DNA of 64,000 nucleotides from Saprospiraceae bacterium (GCA_016709995.1 JADJLQ010000001.1:2080001-2144000), one strand, 5' to 3'; shown: positions 44,560 to 54,656, numbered from the stretch's first letter. Numbers and translations: made by a program. The notes: generated by a model from the letters alone, not told the origin.

Positions 44560-47376
44560 ATGCCTCGTGATCATTCAATTAAATCCGTTCTCATTATAGG
44601 TAGCGGTCCCATCATCATAGGACAAGCCTGCGAATTTGATTATTCAGGAACCCAGGCTGCACGATCCCTTCGAGAGGAAGGAATCATCGTCACGCTGATC
44701 AATTCAAATCCTGCCACCATCATGACTGATCCGGTGACTGCAGATAATATCTACTTGTGGCCTTTGACTCCGGAGAGCATCATCAAAATATTAGAATTAC
44801 ACCAAATAGATGCTGTATTACCAACCATGGGTGGACAGACAGCACTCAACCTTGCAGTGGAAGCCGATAAGCAAGGAATTTGGGAAAAATACAATGTCAG
44901 GATGATCGGTGTCGACATAGCAGCCATCGAACTCGCAGAGGACCGTGAGCAATTTAGAAATCATGTCAAGACCCTGGGCATGCTTACTCCTCCTTCTTAT
45001 ATAGCCAATTCTTTTTTGGAAGGTAAAAATGCGGCCCAAAAAATAGGATTTCCGCTTGTGATACGATCTTCTTTTACTCTGGGTGGATCCGGAGGAGGAT
45101 TTGTAATGAAAGAAGCTGAGTTTGACGAAGCACTCCGGCGAGGATTGGATGCTTCCCCTTCACACGAAGTTCTCGTTGAAAAAGCTGTACTCGGCTGGAA
45201 AGAATTTGAACTCGAATTATTAAGAGATAAAAACGATAGTGTCGCCATCATTTGTACGGTCGAAAATATGGACCCAATGGGTATCCATACAGGTGATAGC
45301 ATTACAGTGGCGCCTGCAATGACTTTGTCTGATACTGCATTTCAAAAAATGAGGACAGATGCAATTATCCTGATGCGCTCCATGGGCAATTTTGCAGGTG
45401 GGTGTAATGTACAATTCGCCTTACATCCAGAGACTGAAGAAATGATCGTCGTAGAGATCAATCCCAGAGTATCAAGGTCTTCTGCCCTGGCAAGTAAAGC
45501 CACCGGCTATCCGATAGCCAAAATCGCCGCCAAACTGGCTATAGGATATCACCTGGACGAACTAAAAAATCAAATCACTAAGACTACCTCTGCTTATTTT
45601 GAACCAACCTTAGATTATGTGATCGTAAAAATGCCTCGATGGGATTTTGAAAAATTTCCAGGGGCTGACCATAAATTAGGCCTGCAAATGAAATCTGTAG
45701 GTGAGGTGATGGCTATAGGACGCAATTTTTTAGAAGCCTTGCAAAAAGCCTGTCAATCTCAGGAAAATCGCAGAATGGGGCTCGGTGCAGATAAAAAAGA
45801 ATGGATCCAGACACAGGATATACTTAAACGACTGGAAGTAGCTTATGATGATCGGGTCTATCGCATCAAAGATGCCATGAGACTCGGAGTACCAGAAAAA
45901 ACGATCCAAAAACTTACGCTCATCGATCCTTGGTTTTTGAAGCAAATAAAACGGCTCATTAAGATCGAAGATGAACTCATGAAATACAATGTTGCAGAGG
46001 ACATCCCTGCACACTTTCTTAGAGAAATGAAAGAACTTGGGTATGCTGATGGACAGATCGCCTGGCTACTTCGAATCAATGAAAAAGAAGTGACCCGTCA
46101 TCGAATGAAACTCGGTATCAAACGAACTTATAAAATGGTCGATACCTGTGCTGCTGAGTTTGAAGCTAAGACACCTTACTTTTATTCCACTTTTGATCAG
46201 GAAAACGAGTCTTTTGCGTCTGACAAGAAAAAAATAATCGTACTTGGCTCCGGTCCTAACAGGATCGGACAAGGTATAGAATTTGACTATTGTTGTGTAC
46301 ATGGTCTCATCGCAATTAAGGAGGCAGGGTATGAAGCTATTATGGTCAACTGCAATCCCGAGACCGTATCTACCGATTTTGATATCGCAGACAAACTCTA
46401 CTTCGAGCCCGTGTATTGGGAACATCTCAAAGAAATTCTGGAACTTGAAAAACCTGAAGGTGTCATCGTACAATTAGGAGGACAGACGGCGCTGAAGCTG
46501 GCTGAAAACATGCACCAGGATGGGATTAAGATCATAGGCACTTCATTTAATAGCCTGGATATCGCAGAAGATCGGGGTAGATTTTCAGATTTGTTAAAAG
46601 AAATGGGCATACCCTATCCGGAGTATGGTACAGCCAGAGATGCAGATGAAGCACTTATAGTGGCCAAAAGAACCGGTTACCCTGTGCTTGTGCGTCCATC
46701 CTACGTGATTGGGGGGCAGAAAATGCGTATCGTCATCAATGATGAAGAACTTGAACATCATGTATTGACCATTTTTAAACATATGCCTGAAAATAAGGTC
46801 CTGATAGATCAATTTTTGGAGCGTGCCAAAGAAGCTGAGATTGATGCCATCTTTGATGGCGAAGACTTCCATATTATGGGAGTCATGGAGCATATCGAAC
46901 CTGCCGGCATCCATTCTGGTGATAGCAATGCCGTCTTACCTCCTTATAGTCTTACTCAGACAGAGATTGATACGATGTCAGCCTATGCCGAAAGGATAGC
47001 GCGGGCCATGAATATCAAAGGATTGATCAATATTCAATTTGCGATCAAAGATCATAATGTGTATGTGATCGAAGCCAATCCAAGGGCTTCACGTACTACT
47101 CCATTTATAGCCAAAGCTTACAAAGTGCCCTACCTTAATATTGCAACCCATGTAATGTTGGGAAACAAAAAATTGAAGGATTTTGAGATTCTCAAACAAC
47201 TGGATGGATATGCGATCAAAGTACCGGTATTCTCTTTCGACAAGTTCCCCCACGTCGCCAAACACCTTGTGCCTGAGATGAAAAGTACCGGCGAAGCAAT
47301 ACATTATATAGAAAACCTTAAAGATCCCTATTTTAGAAAACTGGTCAATGAGGCTAGTATGTATCTGAGCAGATAA
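44560..47376 (+). CDS. carB: Carbamoyl-phosphate synthase large subunit
   Basis: A 938-residue ATP-grasp enzyme making carbamoyl phosphate for pyrimidine and arginine synthesis. Both halves are present: IIGSGPIIIGQACEFDYSG (about 11-29) and VLGSGPNRIGQGIEFDYCC (about 561-579), with two ATP-grasp domains. The chain stops shortly after PEMKSTGEAIHY, so the about 130-residue C-terminal MGS domain, which in E. coli binds UMP and ornithine, is absent. This matches my recollection of other Bacteroidota CarB proteins. carA is separate at 63416, so the two subunit genes are about 16 kb apart. Confidence 0.93.
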   Translation: MPRDHSIKSVLIIGSGPIIIGQACEFDYSGTQAARSLREEGIIVTLINSNPATIMTDPVTADNIYLWPLTPESIIKILELHQIDAVLPTMGGQTALNLAVEADKQGIWEKYNVRMIGVDIAAIELAEDREQFRNHVKTLGMLTPPSYIANSFLEGKNAAQKIGFPLVIRSSFTLGGSGGGFVMKEAEFDEALRRGLDASPSHEVLVEKAVLGWKEFELELLRDKNDSVAIICTVENMDPMGIHTGDSITVAPAMTLSDTAFQKMRTDAIILMRSMGNFAGGCNVQFALHPETEEMIVVEINPRVSRSSALASKATGYPIAKIAAKLAIGYHLDELKNQITKTTSAYFEPTLDYVIVKMPRWDFEKFPGADHKLGLQMKSVGEVMAIGRNFLEALQKACQSQENRRMGLGADKKEWIQTQDILKRLEVAYDDRVYRIKDAMRLGVPEKTIQKLTLIDPWFLKQIKRLIKIEDELMKYNVAEDIPAHFLREMKELGYADGQIAWLLRINEKEVTRHRMKLGIKRTYKMVDTCAAEFEAKTPYFYSTFDQENESFASDKKKIIVLGSGPNRIGQGIEFDYCCVHGLIAIKEAGYEAIMVNCNPETVSTDFDIADKLYFEPVYWEHLKEILELEKPEGVIVQLGGQTALKLAENMHQDGIKIIGTSFNSLDIAEDRGRFSDLLKEMGIPYPEYGTARDADEALIVAKRTGYPVLVRPSYVIGGQKMRIVINDEELEHHVLTIFKHMPENKVLIDQFLERAKEAEIDAIFDGEDFHIMGVMEHIEPAGIHSGDSNAVLPPYSLTQTEIDTMSAYAERIARAMNIKGLINIQFAIKDHNVYVIEANPRASRTTPFIAKAYKVPYLNIATHVMLGNKKLKDFEILKQLDGYAIKVPVFSFDKFPHVAKHLVPEMKSTGEAIHYIENLKDPYFRKLVNEASMYLSR

Positions 47377-47389
47377 AAATTGGACGGCC

Positions 47390-47422
47390 TTGAGGTATAT
47401 TAATTTTAAAAGTTTATTTTTG
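47390..47422 (+). promoter_or_regulatory. Promoter TTG-N22-TATTTTTG of tRNA-Ala
   Basis: A -33-like TTG at 47390-47392 and a -7 TATTTTTG at 47415-47422; the tRNA begins 20 bases downstream. Confidence 0.5.
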
Positions 47423-47441
47423 TGCCTCCAAATAAAAAATT

Positions 47442-47515
<74 letters not shown>

Positions 47516-47538
47516 CTGATAGTCAATATTTTCATTCA

Positions 47539-47567
47539 GTCTCGACCTGCCGTCGGGACTTTTTTTT
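47539..47567 (+). terminator. Terminator after tRNA-Ala
   Basis: An 8-bp stem GTCTCGAC/GTCGGGAC (one T-G pair), loop CTGCC, then eight T. It lies 23 bases after the tRNA. Confidence 0.88.
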
Positions 47568-47647
47568 GCCTACACAGCTATTTTGTTTTGGATGCCAGCA
47601 TTGATTCGTATGAGTAAATAGTCTAACCATTAGAGATGAGATAAGGC

Positions 47648-47678
47648 AAAAAAAAAGCCGATCCTAAGACCGGCTTAA
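47648..47678 (-). terminator. Terminator of the OmpA-family gene
   Basis: On the minus strand a 9-bp stem (AAGCCGGTC/GATCGGCTT, one G-T pair) with loop TTAG is followed by nine T. It is 25 bases past the stop codon at 47703. Confidence 0.88.
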
Positions 47679-47702
47679 TTAAGACTTGTTTATTTTCTTT
47701 GA

Positions 47703-49451
47703 TCAATATCCAGAATTCACATTACCACTGTATTTAACACCTGGTCTTGATGAGCCGGGAGTGTCTTTACCTGCATCAGGACCTGCTGGTCTTTCCATAT
47801 TTTGATCTGTAGCAGTAGCAATTTTGAATTCTACCCTTCTATTAATGTATTGATTCATTTCTACTTGCTTAGGTATGTTATGAGAATCAGGTAAGTTGGC
47901 CACTAAAGGCAACTCTTCACCCCCATACTGCAATATGAACCGATCTCTGGATATTCCATATTTAGAGATAAGATAATTGATGGCTGCATCAGCTCTTTTA
48001 TAAGCCAATACCTTATTGTAATCACTAGCCAATCTTACATCAGTATGACCTACGGCTACTACTTTCAGCTCAGGATGTGACTTCATGACAGTGGCCACGT
48101 GATGCAATTGACCATAAAAATCAGGTTTGATATAATATTTATCAAGATCAAAGTGGATCATAGGTAAAAACCAATCAGTTTTGATATTGCTGATTCTTTG
48201 ATTGATCAAATTAACGACATCATCTTCGGTGAGAATTTTTTCCTTTTCTACGCTAGCCACGCCTACTCCATCTACATTAAATCCTGGAGGAGAATATGGT
48301 TCTTTGTCTAAATAATCCGGCACACCATCATGATCACTATCAAGGCTCACCCCTTTAGTATCTACCAAAGCTCCAGGGGCAGAATTTTTCTCCTGATCGA
48401 TCATATCAATGACTCCATCGCCATCCGTATCACTAAGATCCAGGATAGGTCTTTGTTTAAGATCAGCTACATCATTGAGCACTCCATCTAATGGATTTAA
48501 CCAATATAATGGCTCAGTCTTTTTATCGAAGTCACCAAGATTGATACCCAACCTGATAGAAGTATAATGAGAAACATCATTATTATTCGACTGATCAACT
48601 ACAGATCTGTAGACAAAACCATCCAACAAATCATTATCAGATGTAAGCAATTGATGCTCTATACCTAAATTAACTCTTTTGCTGATTTTTCTTGAAATGC
48701 CTGTTCCCGCAGAAAACAATGCATGTACATTGGTCTTGTCGCCCAATCTGAATATTGCAACCTTTTTTCTGGCTTCAGTCTCATAGACTCCATCTAATAT
48801 ACCTCTAACTTGTTTCTTAATTGATTTTCTACCACTTTTAGTGTTTACATTACCGGTTACGGAAGAAAAATCATACGCTGTATTACCCTTTAACACATCA
48901 AGCTTAGTCTTATTAGCATCGAATCCCACCCCCATAAAAGCATACCAGTTCCATTTGTTCCTTTCTTTGTGAAATAAAAGGTTACCTATATTCACAACTC
49001 CATTGAGACTTACCATGACATCGGACATTTTAAAGTTGCGGTATATTCCGCCGTGCTTGCCGGCTGCAGTAGTTTGAGATAAATCCTGTGCTGCAATCTC
49101 CTGGCTGGTAAATTGTGGATCCAAACCTCTGGTTTTGCCATAAGTAATATCTCCCCTTAAAGAAAAAACATAATGTATAGCTTTGCGTAGGTGTAATCCT
49201 ATACCATAACCACCAGGTTGAGTAGGATCGACATCACCATCAACAAAAAAATGACCGGTATGTATTCCTAGTTCCCACATATTTTTCGGCTTAGCAGAAT
49301 ATTTGCCTTCACCCATTCGCCACTTCTTATTTTGCTCTGGATCTACCGTCATATTGTCGGTAACCTTTGGAGCTGTCCAAGTATCGTTTTGAGCAGAAAC
49401 TGTATAAACTAACGTAATAATAAATAGGCTTAAAAACAAAGACTTCTTCAT
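47703..49451 (-). CDS. OmpA-family outer-membrane protein with TSP3-like repeats
   Basis: This 582-residue protein has a signal peptide (SLFLSLFIITLVYTVSA), an N-terminal beta-barrel (about 55-325), calcium-binding thrombospondin-3-like repeats (DTDGDGVIDMIDQE at about 344-357, DSDHDGVPDYLDKEPY) and a C-terminal peptidoglycan-binding OmpA domain (about 440-555; VVAVGHTDVRLASDYNKVLAYKR cut by the usual loop, NRRVEF). It links the outer membrane to murein. A long homologous barrel precedes the repeats, so it is of the Bacteroidota porin-like type. Confidence 0.88.
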   Translation of the reverse strand: MKKSLFLSLFIITLVYTVSAQNDTWTAPKVTDNMTVDPEQNKKWRMGEGKYSAKPKNMWELGIHTGHFFVDGDVDPTQPGGYGIGLHLRKAIHYVFSLRGDITYGKTRGLDPQFTSQEIAAQDLSQTTAAGKHGGIYRNFKMSDVMVSLNGVVNIGNLLFHKERNKWNWYAFMGVGFDANKTKLDVLKGNTAYDFSSVTGNVNTKSGRKSIKKQVRGILDGVYETEARKKVAIFRLGDKTNVHALFSAGTGISRKISKRVNLGIEHQLLTSDNDLLDGFVYRSVVDQSNNNDVSHYTSIRLGINLGDFDKKTEPLYWLNPLDGVLNDVADLKQRPILDLSDTDGDGVIDMIDQEKNSAPGALVDTKGVSLDSDHDGVPDYLDKEPYSPPGFNVDGVGVASVEKEKILTEDDVVNLINQRISNIKTDWFLPMIHFDLDKYYIKPDFYGQLHHVATVMKSHPELKVVAVGHTDVRLASDYNKVLAYKRADAAINYLISKYGISRDRFILQYGGEELPLVANLPDSHNIPKQVEMNQYINRRVEFKIATATDQNMERPAGPDAGKDTPGSSRPGVKYSGNVNSGY

Positions 49452-49612
49452 AGAGGTATTAGAATTAATTATTGATTAATCAAAAAACTGACAAACAATT
49501 GGTAAAGTAGGATTTAACATCAAAGTTAATATAAATATTTAATTTTATGTTAATTGGCTATTGTCAAATTTTCAATCTTAACCTTAATTAAACATTACTA
49601 AAACTGGATTAT

Positions 49613-50659
49613 ATGTTCGAAACGTGGACGGAACCTTCTTTAATTCGCTATCCTGACTTTCATGACACTTTTGGCACATATGTGATCAGCTCATTATCTG
49701 ATTCCGAAATATTGAACATTCCCATTATTGGCTTGATTGGCACTGATAACTCAGCTGATAAAATTCGTAAAGAATTGTACGCCTTAGCGTATCCATTTAG
49801 CAATTGCAAGGTCTTGGATCTTGGCAATTTAACCAAAAAAGGCACTGATGAATTAGGTGTTTTGCTGCAGGAAGTCATCAAAAAGGGCATCCTACCAATT
49901 TTAATTTCGTCTGACAAAGGGGTTATACTGGAACAAGTACAGGCCGGGACTCAACTCGCTCCATCAAGTTCGTGGGTTGTCATCCATCCAACATTAGGGC
50001 ATGATATTCATTTATTGTCTAAAATCGAACCCTTGTGCCTGTCAGGAAGTATAAAAGTCAGGTTTTTAGGACACCAAACACATCTCACACCCGCATCCGC
50101 TATAGCCACCTTGCATGATTTAGATCTTGAATCTCTGAGGCTTGGGCATGTCAGACAAAATTTGGACAGGGTCGAGCCTTGGTGTAGGTCAGTCGATCAC
50201 GCTATATTCGATGTCAATGCCTTGCGCAAGACTGACTTCAATGCCAAAGCTGACTCCAATCCAGGTGGATTTTTTTATGAAGAAGCTTGCAAAATCGCCC
50301 AGTTTATCGGTGCATCTTCACACCTTCAGTCATTTGGCATTTATGGATATCAAACGCAGCTTGATCATGACGGTATCAGTGCAGCAGTCATCGCTCAGTT
50401 GATCTGGTATACTATTGACGGATTGAATAATTTTCGCGAAGAAAAAAATATTCAAAAACAAAAACTGACTCAATACATCGTACATGCTTCACACAATGAC
50501 ATGGATATCAACTTCTGGAAAAGCCAGGATTCCGGAAGATGGTGGATGGAAGTGCCTGGACACGAACATCATTGGATTTCATGTACCTATGATGATTACC
50601 TGGAAGCCTCTCACGGTGATTTTTCTCAAAGACTGATCAATGTGTTGAATCGAATGTAG
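49613..50659 (+). CDS. Arginase-fold protein lacking metal ligands (pseudoenzyme)
   Basis: A 348-residue protein with the ureohydrolase fold order. Where arginases carry GGDHS it has SSDKG (about 98-102); where DAHxD is expected it has IHPTLGHD; where SxDxDxxDP is expected it has IFDVNALRK. Downstream PGGFFYEEACKIAQF and ISAAVIAQLIWY match the family. It therefore probably cannot hold the dinuclear manganese site and is not a hydrolase. It lies convergent to murF (23 bp overlap) and near the T9SS genes. A scaffold or regulatory role is possible but unproven. Confidence 0.75.
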   Translation: MFETWTEPSLIRYPDFHDTFGTYVISSLSDSEILNIPIIGLIGTDNSADKIRKELYALAYPFSNCKVLDLGNLTKKGTDELGVLLQEVIKKGILPILISSDKGVILEQVQAGTQLAPSSSWVVIHPTLGHDIHLLSKIEPLCLSGSIKVRFLGHQTHLTPASAIATLHDLDLESLRLGHVRQNLDRVEPWCRSVDHAIFDVNALRKTDFNAKADSNPGGFFYEEACKIAQFIGASSHLQSFGIYGYQTQLDHDGISAAVIAQLIWYTIDGLNNFREEKNIQKQKLTQYIVHASHNDMDINFWKSQDSGRWWMEVPGHEHHWISCTYDDYLEASHGDFSQRLINVLNRM

Positions 50660-51947
50660 TGGATTGCGAAATCCATTTTTCCAATGCCACTCCCCTGCTG
50701 CCTTTGACTAAAATAAAAGCATTTTCGAAAGGCTGAAGTGACTCCCAGGATTTGAAGGCATCAACATCTTTGAATAATTTTAGGTGGGAAGAAGTGTCTA
50801 CAAAGTTGAATGAATCCCCTATCAGGCAAACCATAGACCATGGAAATCGCTGTACCAATTCGATGATTTTTTTATGTTCTGCCATTTCATCGACTCCCAT
50901 CTCCCTCATCTCTCCAAGGACTAAAATTTTATTTTTATCTGTTACCAAATCAGCAAACGATGAGATTGCTTCGGACATACTCAACGGATTGGCATTATAA
51001 GCGTCCATCAAATAATCATTGGTCCCTTTTTTTATAAGCTGCGATCGATTGTTCGAGTTTTCAAAAGTTTCAAAAGCTATCTTTATCTCCTGCAGACTTA
51101 CTCCAAAATAGGACCCCACTGTGGCAGCCGAAAGCAAGTTTGAATAATTGTATTTTCCTGGTAGCGAAGTATTGACAAACACCTCCTTTTTGTTAGATGC
51201 CAGTCTGAGCTTCAGTAGATGTGAAGCGTCAATTAATTCCCCATTGATCAAATCAGCGTAAAAGACTTTTTTCATATCAAAAGCCTTACTGACATTGAAA
51301 ACAAGGGCATCATCCTGATTGACAAATATTACTCCGTTTTGTTTATTTAAAAATCGAAAAAGCTCAGATTTGGCAAGGATGACACCTTCTAAGCTTCCGA
51401 ATCCCTCTAAATGCGCTTTTCCGATACTCGTGATCAGGCCGTGGGTAGGTCTTGCGATCTCACACAGTGCTTCAATTTCATTTATATGATTGGCGCCCAT
51501 TTCAACTATGCCTATTTGAGTTTGAGGCGTGATACCCAATAAGGTCAAAGGGACACCAATATGGTTGTTCAGGTTACCCTGGGTACTAGAGACCACATAT
51601 TTTTTTGATAAAACCTTGGAGATCAATTCTTTCGTAGTCGTCTTACCTGCAGAACCTGTAATCCCAATTATCGGGATCTGAAGATGGTTTCTATGGTGGA
51701 TGGCTAAGTTTTGCATAGCGAGTAAGGCATCCGGGGTGAAAAAAAATTTGCTCTCATTTTGTGCCAAACCTTCATCTTCTACCAATGCTAGCCTTGCTCC
51801 TTTATTTAAGGCTTCTGAGGCATATTGACTACCTTTTACTTTTGTGCCAGGTAAGGCAAAAAATATTTGATTGGGCTTTATGCTCCTCGAATCTATACTG
51901 ACTCCTGAGCTTAAAAGATATTCCTGATAAAGTGTATTAATGTCCAT
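50637..51947 (-). CDS. murF: UDP-MurNAc-tripeptide--D-Ala-D-Ala ligase
   Basis: A 436-residue ligase that adds D-Ala-D-Ala in the last cytoplasmic step of murein precursor synthesis. The ATP loop is GITGSAGKTTTKE (about 95-107); IVEMGANHINEIEAL (about 145-159) and YNANPLSMSEAI are typical. The ATG lies directly after the U-tract of an intrinsic terminator. It follows gldJ on the same strand; as I recall, gldJ, murF and porU also lie close together in some other Bacteroidota. Confidence 0.92.
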   Translation of the reverse strand: MDINTLYQEYLLSSGVSIDSRSIKPNQIFFALPGTKVKGSQYASEALNKGARLALVEDEGLAQNESKFFFTPDALLAMQNLAIHHRNHLQIPIIGITGSAGKTTTKELISKVLSKKYVVSSTQGNLNNHIGVPLTLLGITPQTQIGIVEMGANHINEIEALCEIARPTHGLITSIGKAHLEGFGSLEGVILAKSELFRFLNKQNGVIFVNQDDALVFNVSKAFDMKKVFYADLINGELIDASHLLKLRLASNKKEVFVNTSLPGKYNYSNLLSAATVGSYFGVSLQEIKIAFETFENSNNRSQLIKKGTNDYLMDAYNANPLSMSEAISSFADLVTDKNKILVLGEMREMGVDEMAEHKKIIELVQRFPWSMVCLIGDSFNFVDTSSHLKLFKDVDAFKSWESLQPFENAFILVKGSRGVALEKWISQSTTFDSTH

Positions 51948-51982
51948 AAAAAAAATCCCCGCAAGATAAGTCTTACAGGGAT
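51948..51982 (-). terminator. Strong intrinsic terminator between gldJ and murF
   Basis: On the minus strand a 12-bp stem (two G-T pairs) with loop CTTA, followed by eight T that run directly into the murF ATG at 51947. It lies 31 bases after the gldJ stop. Confidence 0.88.
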
Positions 51983-52012
51983 GTTATATATATTAAATTC
52001 TATTGATAGGCG

Positions 52013-53500
52013 TTAGTTATACCTTCTTTTAACAGCTTTTGGCTTTACCCCAAAATCATTGCCTTTTTGGTCATTCATTGATTGAGAGCCCATTCGGGAC
52101 ATAGCGCATCTAAAACCAATAGTCTTATCACCTCGGTCTTCGTCTTTGGATCTTCTGGCGCCAGGCGACAGCCAATAAGCACGATCTGCCCAGGATCCCC
52201 CTTTAATAACACGGGATTTATTGCTGATCAGGGTATGTACTCCATAATCATAAAACGCACCAGCAGTATCATCACCGTCTTTATAATTAAGGACATTTCC
52301 CCTGTTGTAATTGTCTCTCTGAGATGCTTCTTCAATTTTAACCATTCTATATTTAATTCTTCCTAGACTATCTTTCTGCACATTGCCGGTAGAATCAAGA
52401 TCAATTACCCTAAACTCATTACCCCGGTATGGGTTGAGGTCTTGTTGTTCTTCATCTCTTAATGTAGTACTGGTCAATGGTCTGAATACATCCGCTACCC
52501 ATTCATTGACATTACCAGCCATATTATACAAACCAAAATCGTTAGGCACATAACTCCTTACACCAGTAGGTATATTGCCCTGGTCATTGAGTTTTCCTGC
52601 AGTACCCATATAATCACCCCTGCCACGTTTAAAGTTGGCCATCATTTTCCCCTGGTTTTTCGTATGCTTTTTATATCTGACCGTATTGCCATCCCAAGGA
52701 TAAATTCTTCTTTCAGCAATCAATTCATCATTTTTAGAGACCTGTTTGCCATTAAGTGCCAGGGCTGCATATTCCCATTCTGCTTCTGTAGGCAAGCGAT
52801 AAGCAGGCAACACAATACCGTCTTCCATCTTCACCGCTCTTTCACCCCCGCTCTGTAGGTCTTTCAAATTTTTCCTGACATTTCCAGCATACTGGCCTGT
52901 CATATAAGCATCTGTATTGAAGTTTTCTCCATCTTTTTGCTCTGGGTTTGGATTGAGAATACCCTTTTCTATTAATATCATTTCATTGACTCTGTCGCTC
53001 CTCCATTGACAATAAGCATTGGCTTGTAACCAATTGACACCGACTACAGGATAATCATTATAGGAAGGATGTCTGAAATAACTTTCTACAAATGGCTCAT
53101 TGAAGGAAAGCTCTTCTCTCCAGACTAAAGTGTCGGGCAAAGCTTTCTTCGCAATTTGAGGGTAGGTCACATAGACTCTACTCAGCCAGTATACATATTC
53201 TCTATAGTCGATATTGGATACTTCGGTTTCATCCATATAAAAAGAGGAGACCGTCACTCTTCGACCTTCATTATTCCATTGAAAGGGTACATCTTCCTCA
53301 GTCAGACCCATGACAAAGGTACCACCTTCGATAGGCACTAAATTAGGTCCGGTGACTTGCCCTTTATAATCCAATTTTTCAAAACCGCCCCATTTTTGAT
53401 CATTATATTTCCAACCGGTAGAAGAAGATCGTTCACCCCCTTTTTTAGAACAAGAAGCCAGGAGCGAAACCGTGAGTATGAGGATTACAATTCTATTCAT
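52013..53500 (-). CDS. gldJ: GldJ, T9SS/gliding lipoprotein with SUMF1-like domain
   Basis: This 495-residue lipoprotein has a signal peptide ending at the lipobox with Cys17 (LLASC). The formylglycine-generating-enzyme-like fold spans about 55-470: VPIEGGTFVMG (about 56-66), YRLPTEAEWEYAA (about 226-238), YNMAGNVNEWVADVF (about 323-337), RVIKGGSWADRAYW and GFRCAM. GldJ sits at the inner face of the outer membrane and stabilises the T9SS ring/motor. The identification rests on length and on proximity to murF and porU; GldK has the same fold. Confidence 0.85.
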   Translation of the reverse strand: MNRIVILILTVSLLASCSKKGGERSSSTGWKYNDQKWGGFEKLDYKGQVTGPNLVPIEGGTFVMGLTEEDVPFQWNNEGRRVTVSSFYMDETEVSNIDYREYVYWLSRVYVTYPQIAKKALPDTLVWREELSFNEPFVESYFRHPSYNDYPVVGVNWLQANAYCQWRSDRVNEMILIEKGILNPNPEQKDGENFNTDAYMTGQYAGNVRKNLKDLQSGGERAVKMEDGIVLPAYRLPTEAEWEYAALALNGKQVSKNDELIAERRIYPWDGNTVRYKKHTKNQGKMMANFKRGRGDYMGTAGKLNDQGNIPTGVRSYVPNDFGLYNMAGNVNEWVADVFRPLTSTTLRDEEQQDLNPYRGNEFRVIDLDSTGNVQKDSLGRIKYRMVKIEEASQRDNYNRGNVLNYKDGDDTAGAFYDYGVHTLISNKSRVIKGGSWADRAYWLSPGARRSKDEDRGDKTIGFRCAMSRMGSQSMNDQKGNDFGVKPKAVKRRYN

Positions 53501-53651
53501 TTTCTATACTTTTCTATAATAGTTTTATGTCTGCAAAAAGACTGCCAAATATACGACAATTCAATCTTACACGTGATTAAATGTAAAACAGCTGTTAAAA
53601 ATTGCTTAAGGCCTGATAATATTATCCTAAATCTATCAGTTTTCGGACTCC

Positions 53652-54656
53652 TCACCTAAAAAGCTGAAAACAATCATTGTAATCCGGGGTTTTACGCGGA
53701 TTTTGATCATCCAGATTAAAAACAATTCCCAGCTCATGAGCACCCCCGGAATTGAGGGTTAGTTTTGAAATAGTGGCATCAAAACTATAGGAGATTTTCA
53801 TTTTACCTGTCTTGATGCCGATATTCATAATCAGGGCATCAGGATTATTTGGAGTCAACCTGGCCCACACCCCCGTAAATAAAGGTCCTAAGCCAACATA
53901 AGCACCTCCCAATAATTCGCTAAAATTGTTTTGCCTGGTATACAAAATATTAGGACTGATGAAGATGTCACTTTTGCCTGGTTTGGCATCAAATATAGTA
54001 ATCTGACTTCCAGCATGCAATGTCAACCTTAAAGGCAGCCCACTGCTGGTATTATCGACCGACCGGGTAAATCTAATATCTGGATTATTGATATGGTTGA
54101 TACTCAGACCTCCATAGAAATGTGGGTTGTAGATCATAGTCCCCATAGCAAGGTCCAAATAAAGCCGATTGGTGTTGTCAGGTCTGAGTTCGCCACTAGG
54201 CAATGGACTACCTCCCGGACCAACTTCGCCGTACAGTGGATCAAGTTGGTCTGGGAATATAAATTTGTCCCATCCGACGGTCGCTTGCACTCCAGCCAAT
54301 TCAAATCCGGTTTTAATAAAAGTTGATTTGCCTACTTTTAACCGATAGGAATAGATGGCAGCCAGTTTGGTGGTTTTGTACAAACCCTTACCCTGATCGT
54401 CGGATAGGACTGAGATCCCTATTCCACTGTTATAGTCATCAAAAAATTGATCATACGACAATGCATATGTCCTATATGCCTGAGCCAATCCCGGCCATTG
54501 GTTGCGATAGTTGATAGCAAATCTTGGCGAACTGGTATTTCCTGCAAAGGAGGGGTTGAGTAATATGGGAGAACTATAAAACTGGCTTAATACAGGATCC
54601 TGACCTCTTGCCACCAAGGCCACCAATACAAATAATATAATTTTAAAATTTGTCAA
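53652..54656 (-). CDS. PorP/SprF-family outer-membrane protein
   Basis: A protein of 334 residues from the TTG at 54656, chosen because it opens directly onto the signal peptide (NFKIILFVLVALVARGQ); an upstream TTG at 54731 would add 25 unlikely residues and overlap porU. Family blocks are QDPVLSQFYSSPILLNPSFAG at the mature N-terminus (cut as SQFYSSPILLNP) and GYSYD-like barrel strands. Members help attach T9SS substrates, as SprF does for SprB. No large partner gene is adjacent. It is divergent from porU. Confidence 0.8.
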   Translation of the reverse strand: MTNFKIILFVLVALVARGQDPVLSQFYSSPILLNPSFAGNTSSPRFAINYRNQWPGLAQAYRTYALSYDQFFDDYNSGIGISVLSDDQGKGLYKTTKLAAIYSYRLKVGKSTFIKTGFELAGVQATVGWDKFIFPDQLDPLYGEVGPGGSPLPSGELRPDNTNRLYLDLAMGTMIYNPHFYGGLSINHINNPDIRFTRSVDNTSSGLPLRLTLHAGSQITIFDAKPGKSDIFISPNILYTRQNNFSELLGGAYVGLGPLFTGVWARLTPNNPDALIMNIGIKTGKMKISYSFDATISKLTLNSGGAHELGIVFNLDDQNPRKTPDYNDCFQLFR

